DNA from: an uncultured Eubacteriales bacterium
GTDB taxonomy: Bacteria; Bacillota; Clostridia; Lachnospirales; Bianqueaceae
DNA: 5,035 bases
Assembly (NCBI GenBank): GCA_902782895.1
Contig: CACZPA010000254.1
Span: 1 to 5,035 of the forward strand
Direction of reading: 5' to 3'
In this document: positions 1 through 5,035 of the stretch, piece by piece
How positions within the stretch are numbered: the stretch's first letter is position 1
Layout: the number at the start of each line of letters is the position of its first letter
The notes under the pieces: model-generated
The model's database searches: none
What the model saw: only the letters and a program-made list of their open reading frames with translations
What the model was told of the DNA's origin: nothing
Program-made: the position numbers and the translations under genes

Positions 1-1037
1 CACTGCTTCGGAAGCTGAATATCCGTCCGCGCGTGGAGTATTCCGAGCCGAATAACCGGATCCTGACAGCGTCCCGCTTTGACAGAGCGCATAAAATTCT
101 GTATACGTTTGTATATGATTATAAGTTTGAAGTTCTGAAGGATGCCGAGCAGATTCATTTCGCTCTGAATCTGGAGGGTATCGGTACTCCTTATCTGCTG
201 GATCCCTGGACTGGTTCCGTGAACCGGATCAGTCTGTTCCGTACGGAGGCCGGCAGAACGGTCGTGGATCTGAATCTGCAGCCCGGTGAGGCGCGCCTGA
301 TCCTTCTGGATCTCAACGAGCCGGCCGGACTGCACGCGGTTTCTACCGATGCGGACGCTGTGCTGACAGACGGACAGAATATAAAGATCCAGGCTTTCCA
401 CAGCGGGAAATATACGACAAAATGGTCCGACGGTACCGAGACGGAAGCCGTCGCGGATGTGCCGGAAGCCATTTCTCTGGACCGCTGGGATATCGAGATA
501 GAGGACTGGAACGAAGGCGAAAAGGTCCTAAACCTGGAGACCAAATTCGGTCATACGACCCGTGAAGTCTGGTATAAGACAAAGAAAACCTTGCTGCATC
601 TGGAGAACGCCGTTCCTGTAGCATGGAAGGATCTGCCCATGCCGGACGTGGAGCTTGCAAAGCTGACGCCGGAGCCGCGCATGGATCAGGTTTCCGGAAT
701 CGGCCGTTATACCTGCAGCTTCGAGCTGCCTGAGGATTGGAATCTTGGTGCCGTCCTGACGCTTGCCTCAGACGGCGGCGGTACGGTTGAGGTTATGGTA
801 AACGGCCAGAAAGCCGGACTGATGCCGCACAGAGACCGCTGTATGGATATCAGTGCGTATCTGGTTCCGGGACACAATACCATTCAGATCGAGGTTACGA
901 CAACTTTGACCAACCGCATGCGCCAGCGCGGATATGATAAGCTGCGCTCCGGATGGACCGCGGAGCATCCGGCCGTACAGGAGTATGGAATCCGCGGCGT
1001 CAGACTTTGCCCTTATAGTCTGATCGATCAACGATAA
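1..1037 (+). CDS. Glycoside hydrolase, GH106 / alpha-L-rhamnosidase-like, C-terminal part (5' truncated by the window)
   Basis: The reading frame is already open at the window edge (first full codon at base 3) and ends at TAA 1035-1037, leaving about 344 residues. The GTG at base 33 is an internal valine, not a start: the frame is open upstream and no ribosome binding site precedes it. Two regions can be seen. The first (bases 3 to ~330) reads like the beta-sandwich that follows the catalytic barrel in GH106/GH2-like enzymes, with a DPWTGSVNRI segment and the typical 'LQPGEARLILL' strand. A linker with 'LDRWDIEIEDWNEGE' follows. From about base 693 comes a galactose-binding-like jelly roll, recognised by 'SGIGRYTCSFELPEDW', 'VEVMVNGQKAG' and 'MDISAYLVPGHNTIQIEVTT'. 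This resembles the GH2-type sugar-binding domain that closes many GH106-like proteins. The catalytic domain lies outside the window, so substrate (rhamnosides or other plant/host glycans) and export cannot be judged. The family call rests on remembered motif style; other large GH2-related hydrolases remain possible. Confidence 0.68.
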   Translation, partial: LLRKLNIRPRVEYSEPNNRILTASRFDRAHKILYTFVYDYKFEVLKDAEQIHFALNLEGIGTPYLLDPWTGSVNRISLFRTEAGRTVVDLNLQPGEARLILLDLNEPAGLHAVSTDADAVLTDGQNIKIQAFHSGKYTTKWSDGTETEAVADVPEAISLDRWDIEIEDWNEGEKVLNLETKFGHTTREVWYKTKKTLLHLENAVPVAWKDLPMPDVELAKLTPEPRMDQVSGIGRYTCSFELPEDWNLGAVLTLASDGGGTVEVMVNGQKAGLMPHRDRCMDISAYLVPGHNTIQIEVTTTLTNRMRQRGYDKLRSGWTAEHPAVQEYGIRGVRLCPYSLIDQR

Positions 1038-1040
1038 CTC

Positions 1041-1054
1041 GGACCGGCAGGTCC
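1041..1054 (+). other. Small perfect hairpin between the hydrolase and thyX
   Basis: GGACC (1041-1045) pairs with GGTCC (1050-1054) around the four-base loop GGCA, starting three bases after the hydrolase stop codon. No run of T follows (the next bases are TGGATATAAG), so it does not look like an intrinsic terminator. It could be a weak mRNA-stabilising or processing stem, or chance. It is the only notable structure in the 46-base gap at 1038-1083. Confidence 0.3.
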
Positions 1055-1072
1055 TGGATATAAGAAACAAGG

Positions 1073-1078
1073 AAGGAG
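1073..1078 (+). promoter_or_regulatory. Ribosome binding site of thyX
   Basis: AAGGAG lies five bases before the ATG at 1084, within the purine-rich stretch 1066-1079. This strong Shine-Dalgarno match fixes the thyX start. Confidence 0.85.
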
Positions 1079-1083
1079 ATATC

Positions 1084-1716
1084 ATGAGGATTATTGAACC
1101 AAGTGTAGAAATCATGGATAAGCTCGACGGAAAGGAGATCATCCGCAAGATCGAGCTTGCAGGCCGTGTTTGCTACAAGAGTGAAGGCAGGATTACAGAA
1201 GGATCCGCGGAGAAATTCATCCGCAATCTGCTCAAGAGAGGACATGAGTCCGTACTGGAGCATGAGAAGATCACGGTCCGTTTCATCTGCGACCGCGGTG
1301 TTACACACGAAATGGTCAGACACCGTATTGCTTCCTATAGCCAGGAGAGCTCCCGCTATTGCAATTACAGTCCTGACGGAAATCAGCATGGCATCGCCTT
1401 TATCAAGCCATGTTTCTGGACAGAGGATCAGCCGGAGTATAAGCTTTGGCTCGACGCGATGGCTGCCTGCGAGAAGGCCTATAACGATCTGATCGCTATG
1501 GGAGCGAAGCCGGAGCAGGCCAGAGATGTCCTCCCCAACAGTCTGAAGACAGAGATCGTCATGACGGCCAATCTCAGAGAGTGGAGACATTTTCTGAAGC
1601 TGAGAACCGCCCCTGCCGCGCATCCGCAGATCCGTGAGGTGGCAGGAATGCTGCTCAAACAGCTGCATAAAGAGATTCCGATCGTATTTGATGACATTGA
1701 GGAGGAGACAGAATGA
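1084..1716 (+). CDS. thyX: Flavin-dependent thymidylate synthase ThyX
   Basis: This 210-residue cytoplasmic enzyme makes dTMP from dUMP using methylene-tetrahydrofolate as carbon donor and FAD/NADPH as reductant. It is the alternative to ThyA, and unlike ThyA it releases tetrahydrofolate rather than dihydrofolate. The family signature RHR-X7-S is intact: Arg79-His80-Arg81 and Ser89. Other family landmarks are the 'GHESVLEH' segment (residues 53-60), which contributes to flavin and nucleotide binding, 'ARDVLP' (146-151), 'TEIVMTANLREWRHF' (156-170) and 'LKLR' (171-174), whose arginine probably matches the conserved dUMP-binding arginine, then 'AHPQIRE' (179-185). ThyX acts as a homotetramer. 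The length is normal (family roughly 200-250) and no key residue is missing. The start is fixed by the AAGGAG five bases upstream. The stop overlaps the ddh start by four bases (ATGA), suggesting translational coupling. ThyX is common in anaerobes and Bacillota; whether thyA is also present cannot be seen here. Confidence 0.97.
   Translation: MRIIEPSVEIMDKLDGKEIIRKIELAGRVCYKSEGRITEGSAEKFIRNLLKRGHESVLEHEKITVRFICDRGVTHEMVRHRIASYSQESSRYCNYSPDGNQHGIAFIKPCFWTEDQPEYKLWLDAMAACEKAYNDLIAMGAKPEQARDVLPNSLKTEIVMTANLREWRHFLKLRTAPAAHPQIREVAGMLLKQLHKEIPIVFDDIEEETE
1701..1707 (+). promoter_or_regulatory. Ribosome binding site of ddh, inside the thyX 3' end
   Basis: GGAGGAG ends five bases before the ddh ATG at 1713. 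It also encodes part of the acidic C-terminal tail of ThyX (a glutamate run), so one stretch serves as both coding sequence and ribosome binding site. It supports the overlapping ATGA start. Confidence 0.85.
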
Positions 1717-2696
1717 TCAGACTTGGTATTTGCGGTTACGGCAATTTAGGCAGAGGAGTAGAACTGGCTGTCCGGCAGAATCCGGATATGCAGCTTGTCG
1801 CGGTCTTCACCAGAAGAAATCCCGAGAACGTAAAGATCCTTACAGAGAGCGCTGTTGTCGCGCCGATCTCGGAGATGCTTTCTTATACGGATAAGATCGA
1901 TGTTATGATCCTTTGCGGAGGAAGCGCGACGGATCTGCCGGTACAGGGACCGGAGTACGCGAAATCCTTCAATATTGTCGACAGTTTCGATACGCACGCG
2001 CATATTCCGGAGCATTTCCGCGACGTTAATGAAGCGGCGCTTGCTTCCGGTCATACCGCTGTTATTTCTGCCGGTTGGGATCCGGGCATGTTCTCGCTGA
2101 ACCGTGTTCTCGCGGACGCGATTCTTCCGGACGGCAAGACCTATACCTTCTGGGGCAAGGGCGTCAGTCAGGGGCATTCTGACGCGATCCGCAGAATTCC
2201 CGGCGTAAAGGACGCCCGTCAGTACACGGTTCCGGTCGACGCGGCGCTTGAAGCCGTGCGTGCCGGCCAGGATCCGGACCTCACGACCCGTCAGAAGCAC
2301 ACAAGAGAATGCTTTGTCGTAGCGGAAGAAGGCGCGGATCTGGAAGCGATCCGTCAGGCGATCGTAACCATGCCCAATTATTTCGATGAATATGATACGA
2401 CTGTCAATTTCATTACAGAAGAAGAGCTGAAGCGTGATCACAGCGGTCTGCCGCATGGCGGTTCCGTGATTCGTACCGGCAAGACCGGCGAAGGACTTGC
2501 GAACCGTCATGTGATCGAATACAAGCTGACACTGGATTCCAATCCGGAGTTCACTTCTTCCGTACTGGTCTGCTGCGCCCGTGCCGTCTACAGAATGGCA
2601 CAGGAAGGCGCGCATGGTTGCAAGACCATACTGGACATCCCGCCGGCGTATTTCAGCGCGAAATCCGCTGACGAGCTGAGGAAAGCGCTGCTGTAA
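1713..2696 (+). CDS. ddh: meso-diaminopimelate D-dehydrogenase
   Basis: This 327-residue cytoplasmic enzyme reductively aminates L-2-amino-6-oxopimelate (from tetrahydrodipicolinate) with ammonia and NADPH. It yields meso-diaminopimelate in one step, for lysine and peptidoglycan. The N-terminal Rossmann fold shows 'GYGNLGRG' (residues 8-15), with 'FTRRN' (32-36) placed to bind the NADPH 2'-phosphate, then 'LCGGSATDLP' (67-76) and 'VDSFDTH' (89-95). The substrate domain contains 'AGWDPGMFS' (120-128), 'FWGKGVSQGHSDA' (146-158), 'HTREC' (196-200), 'GLPHGG' (245-250) and 'LDSNPEF' (274-280). From memory of the Corynebacterium glutamicum enzyme, Asp93, Trp122, Thr172, Arg198, His248 and Asn277 match its substrate contacts within about one residue. 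The length agrees with the ~320-residue family. The start overlaps the thyX stop as ATGA behind GGAGGAG. Neighbouring genes are not lysine genes, so it appears to have moved apart from the rest of its pathway. The family is present in only a minority of bacteria. Confidence 0.96.
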   Translation: MIRLGICGYGNLGRGVELAVRQNPDMQLVAVFTRRNPENVKILTESAVVAPISEMLSYTDKIDVMILCGGSATDLPVQGPEYAKSFNIVDSFDTHAHIPEHFRDVNEAALASGHTAVISAGWDPGMFSLNRVLADAILPDGKTYTFWGKGVSQGHSDAIRRIPGVKDARQYTVPVDAALEAVRAGQDPDLTTRQKHTRECFVVAEEGADLEAIRQAIVTMPNYFDEYDTTVNFITEEELKRDHSGLPHGGSVIRTGKTGEGLANRHVIEYKLTLDSNPEFTSSVLVCCARAVYRMAQEGAHGCKTILDIPPAYFSAKSADELRKALL

Positions 2697-2712
2697 TACG
2701 GAAATACTCAAC

Positions 2713-2719
2713 AGGGAGG
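2713..2719 (+). promoter_or_regulatory. Ribosome binding site of pulA
   Basis: AGGGAGG lies five bases before the ATG at 2725 and sets the pulA start. It occupies most of the functional part of the 28-base gap after ddh, which otherwise shows no terminator or promoter. Confidence 0.85.
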
Positions 2720-2724
2720 CCTGT

Positions 2725-4731
2725 ATGGATTACTACGGATACCTATCTTCAGATCAGACCCTTTCGAAGCAATACGATACAAAAGAGTTTGATTTTCAGT
2801 ATCTGTATGATGGAGATGAACTGGGAAGCACTTACCGTAAGGAGAATACGACCTGGAATGTATGGTCGCCCCTTGCCGTAAGCATCACCTTGAACCTGTA
2901 CGCGACCGGATCCGATGAGGAAACCGGCGCGCGGGCTCTTGGAGAATTCCCTATGCAGAAGACTTCGCGAGGTATCTGGAATCTGACCCTTTCCGGAGAT
3001 TACGCGAACGTTTATTATACCTATCGGGTGCGGGTGCCTTTCCGGCAGGATAAAGAGATCCCGGATCCTTACGCGAAGGCCTGCGGTGTGAACGGACTGC
3101 GCTCGATGGTGCTCAATCCGGAGGAAGGCATTCCGGAGGGCTGGGCAGAGGATAAACGGCCGCTGCTGCAGAATCCTACCGAAGCCGTGATCTGGGAAGT
3201 CCATGTAAGGGACTTTTCCTGGGGCCCGGATTCCGGTATGATCCACAAGGGACAGTATCTGGCTTTTACCGAAGAGAATACACATGTCCCGGAGCATCCG
3301 GAGCTTGCGACAGGCACGTCCTATCTCAGACAGCTCGGCGTTACGCATGTACAGCTGCTGCCGATTCTGGATTACGAAACGGTGGATGAACGTTTCCCCG
3401 AGAACAACTATAACTGGGGATATGATCCGCTCCATTATTTCATTCCGGAGGGCTCATACGCGACGGATCCCTATCATGGCGCCGTGCGGCTTAAGGAGTG
3501 CAGGCAGATGATTCAGAGCCTGCATAAGGCCGGAATCGGCGTGATTCTGGACGTCGTGTACAATCACACCTATCGCCTGCAGGGCTCTATGCTGGATACG
3601 CTGATGCCGGGATATTATTACCGTTACTGGAAAGACGGCACGCCGGCAAATGGATCCGGCTGCGGCAACGAGATCGCTTCAGAACGCAGCATGGCGCGCA
3701 ATCTGATTCTTTCTTCTCTCCGGTACTGGGCGGAAGAATTCCACGTGGACGGTTTCCGCTTCGATCTGATGGGACTGATGGATACGGAGACCATTACACA
3801 GGCGAGATCCATGCTGGACAGCCTGCCCGGAGGCAGACAGATCCTGATGTATGGGGAACCGTGGTCCGCGCAGCCGCCGCAGATGCGGAAGGGCAGTGTT
3901 CCGGCGGATAAGGCTCATATCGCCATGATCCCGGACCGTGTTGCGATCTTCAACGACGAAACCCGGGACGCGGTAAAAGGAAACGTATTTGATATGTACA
4001 GCACAGGCTTTATCAACGGAGCCTGGTTCCTGGAGTCGAAGATCCAGAACAGCCTGAAGGGCTGGACAGGGCCGTTTAATACGGTCCGTCAGCCCACGCA
4101 GACCATCTCGTACGTCTCCGCGCATGATAATTTCACCCTTTGGGACAAGCTTGTATACGGGAACGGTACCGCTCCGGAAGCTTTTCAGATGCCGGACGCG
4201 GACGCGCTCGATTCCAACCGTATGGCAGCCGCCATTATCCTGCTGGCGCAGGGAATTCCTTTCCTGCAGGCCGGAGAAGAGTTCGCCCGCACGAAAGAAG
4301 GCGACGGCAACAGCTATGCTTCGCCGTCTTCCGTAAACGCGCTGGACTGGAAGCGCTGCGGGATTTTCGGATCCCTTGCGGCTTACTATCAGGGACTGAT
4401 CCTGATCCGCAAAGCATTCCGTCCTTTCCATGACGCGACCTGTGAGACGGTCCGCAACATGGTTTTCTCGGATTCGCAGGCGCTTACCGTTGCTTTCACG
4501 GTGCCCGGGACCGATGAGGATGAGTGGGAGATGGCCGCTGTGCTGTTAAACGCGTCCACTAAAGATCAGGTGATCACACTGACGTCATGGAATGACCATC
4601 CGCTCCCGGAGCGCTGGACTGTCGTCGCGGACCGTACCCGTGCAGGGCTCGCTCCGCTGCGTTACGTACACGGACCGGAGATCGCTATTCACGGCCGCAG
4701 CGCGCTTGTACTTGTTTCGCCAAGACATTAA
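2725..4731 (+). CDS. pulA: Type I pullulanase (GH13, glycogen/maltodextrin debranching)
   Basis: This 668-residue enzyme hydrolyses alpha-1,6 branch points in pullulan, limit dextrins and glycogen, giving linear maltodextrins. An N-terminal CBM48-like beta-sandwich (about residues 30-120, with 'TTWNVWSPLAVSITLNLY') leads into the GH13 barrel. The type I pullulanase signature YNWGYDP is at 229-235. The conserved GH13 regions are all present: region I 'DVVYNH' (276-281), region II 'GFRFDLMG' with nucleophile Asp347, region III 'MYGEPW' with acid/base Glu378, and region IV 'VSAHDN' with His467 and Asp468, the latter the transition-state stabiliser. 'IPFLQAGEEFARTKEGDGNSY' style residues near 511-531 and a C-terminal beta domain (~575-668) complete it. 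The length is usual for intracellular members. The N-terminus is acidic and polar with no signal peptide or membrane segment, so it should act in the cytoplasm. Directly downstream malQ supports a role in alpha-glucan turnover. A glycogen debranching enzyme GlgX is the main alternative, but YNWGYDP placement and the N-terminal layout favour PulA. Confidence 0.95.
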   Translation: MDYYGYLSSDQTLSKQYDTKEFDFQYLYDGDELGSTYRKENTTWNVWSPLAVSITLNLYATGSDEETGARALGEFPMQKTSRGIWNLTLSGDYANVYYTYRVRVPFRQDKEIPDPYAKACGVNGLRSMVLNPEEGIPEGWAEDKRPLLQNPTEAVIWEVHVRDFSWGPDSGMIHKGQYLAFTEENTHVPEHPELATGTSYLRQLGVTHVQLLPILDYETVDERFPENNYNWGYDPLHYFIPEGSYATDPYHGAVRLKECRQMIQSLHKAGIGVILDVVYNHTYRLQGSMLDTLMPGYYYRYWKDGTPANGSGCGNEIASERSMARNLILSSLRYWAEEFHVDGFRFDLMGLMDTETITQARSMLDSLPGGRQILMYGEPWSAQPPQMRKGSVPADKAHIAMIPDRVAIFNDETRDAVKGNVFDMYSTGFINGAWFLESKIQNSLKGWTGPFNTVRQPTQTISYVSAHDNFTLWDKLVYGNGTAPEAFQMPDADALDSNRMAAAIILLAQGIPFLQAGEEFARTKEGDGNSYASPSSVNALDWKRCGIFGSLAAYYQGLILIRKAFRPFHDATCETVRNMVFSDSQALTVAFTVPGTDEDEWEMAAVLLNASTKDQVITLTSWNDHPLPERWTVVADRTRAGLAPLRYVHGPEIAIHGRSALVLVSPRH

Positions 4732-4740
4732 TAAAGATAA

Positions 4741-4745
4741 AGAGG
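4741..4745 (+). promoter_or_regulatory. Ribosome binding site of malQ
   Basis: AGAGG sits eight bases before the ATG at 4754, after the AT-rich spacer that follows the pulA stop. It is weaker than the other three sites in this window, but the protein begins with the expected family N-terminus right after this ATG. Confidence 0.65.
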
Positions 4746-4753
4746 TTTTCACC

Positions 4754-5035
4754 ATGAACAGACAAAGCGGTATTCTGCTTCATATCACGTCTCTGCCGTC
4801 CCGTTTCGGGATCGGAACGCTGGGTAAAGAGGCCTTCCGGTTCATCGACTTCCTGTATGAATCGGGGCAGACCCTGTGGCAGATCCTTCCGATCGGACCG
4901 ACCGGATACGGGAATTCCCCGTATCAGAGCCTTTCGACATTCGCGGGCAATCCCTTTATGATCGATATCGAGCAGCTCGTGAATGAAGGGCTGCTGGAGA
5001 TTTCGGAAGTCATCGAGGCCTCCGTCCGCGCCGTA
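4754..5035 (+). CDS. malQ: 4-alpha-glucanotransferase (amylomaltase), N-terminal part, cut by the window end
   Basis: The ATG at 4754 opens a frame that runs off the window after 94 codons; a full-length bacterial MalQ is about 500 residues. The enzyme (GH77) transfers alpha-1,4-glucan segments between maltodextrins, releasing glucose and lengthening chains in the cytoplasm. The visible N-terminus is highly typical: 'SGILLHITSLPSRFGIGTLG' (residues 5-24), 'FIDFLYESGQTLWQILPIGP' (30-49), 'TGYGNSPYQS' (50-59, part of the substrate-binding surface) and 'STFAGNPFMIDIE' (61-73). The catalytic aspartate and glutamate lie beyond the window. It follows pulA by 22 bases with no terminator, which fits a debranching plus disproportionation pair: PulA releases linear chains that MalQ then reshuffles for phosphorylase or glucokinase. 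No frameshift is seen in the available part. Confidence 0.95.
   Translation, partial: MNRQSGILLHITSLPSRFGIGTLGKEAFRFIDFLYESGQTLWQILPIGPTGYGNSPYQSLSTFAGNPFMIDIEQLVNEGLLEISEVIEASVRAV

Noticed and set aside
33..35. GTG at 33 as the start of the first gene
   Set aside because: The same frame is open back to the window edge, there is no Shine-Dalgarno sequence before it, and the protein begins in the middle of a beta-sandwich domain. It is an internal valine codon.
1036..1064. Possible promoter before thyX, with TATAAG at 1059-1064 as a -10 box
   Set aside because: At the proper distance upstream (about 17 bases) the sequence is AACTCG-like, with no TTGACA resemblance. The -10 candidate alone is too weak to call a promoter.
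1000..1668. Minus-strand frame of 222 codons opposite thyX
   Set aside because: It is antisense to the intact ThyX motif set, extends across the gap with the thyX ribosome binding site, and has no recognisable domain.
1746..2711. Open frame of 321 codons on the minus strand covering almost all of ddh
   Set aside because: The plus strand encodes a clearly recognisable, residue-complete Ddh. The antisense translation is rich in Arg, His and Ile with no recognisable motif. Long antisense frames are expected from the GC and codon bias here.
2697..2724. Terminator or promoter between ddh and pulA
   Set aside because: The 28 bases show only the ribosome binding site; there is no inverted repeat with a T-tract and no -35/-10 pair.
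2749..4431. Long minus-strand frames (228 and 250 codons) opposite pulA
   Set aside because: They lie antisense to conserved GH13 catalytic regions, and their translations show no family motifs. They are treated as codon-bias shadows.

Overview
The window carries five genes, all on the + strand and tightly packed. None reads as a novel system; each complete gene falls in a recognisable metabolic family. Moderate GC (a little over half, by eye), strong AGGAGG-type ribosome binding sites, a flavin-dependent thymidylate synthase, a meso-diaminopimelate dehydrogenase and cytoplasmic alpha-glucan enzymes together suggest an anaerobic Bacillota (Clostridia-like) bacterium, plausibly from a gut or rumen. 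This taxonomic guess is inference, since no RNA gene or other marker is present.

Layout: (1) bases 1-1037 hold the C-terminal ~344 residues of a large glycoside hydrolase resembling the GH106/alpha-L-rhamnosidase-like group, ending in a beta-sandwich sugar-binding domain. (2) After 46 bases containing a small hairpin, thyX (1084-1716) encodes the FAD-dependent thymidylate synthase with an intact RHR-X7-S motif. (3) ddh (1713-2696) overlaps the thyX stop by an ATGA and encodes a complete meso-diaminopimelate dehydrogenase. (4) After 28 bases, pulA (2725-4731) encodes a type I pullulanase with all GH13 catalytic regions and no signal peptide. (5) After 22 bases, malQ starts at 4754 and runs off the window after 94 codons.

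Functionally there are two themes. Carbohydrate use is covered by the GH106-like hydrolase (plant or host glycans) and by the pulA-malQ pair (removal of alpha-1,6 branches, then shuffling of maltodextrins in the cytoplasm). Anabolism is covered by thyX (dTMP for DNA) and ddh (one-step meso-DAP for peptidoglycan and lysine). The short gaps, the absence of any terminator with a T-tract, and the absence of a clear promoter suggest that thyX-ddh-pulA-malQ, and possibly the upstream hydrolase, are transcribed together; this is inferred from spacing only. There is no gene-free stretch longer than 46 bases, and no tRNA, rRNA, CRISPR array, insertion sequence or riboswitch is visible.
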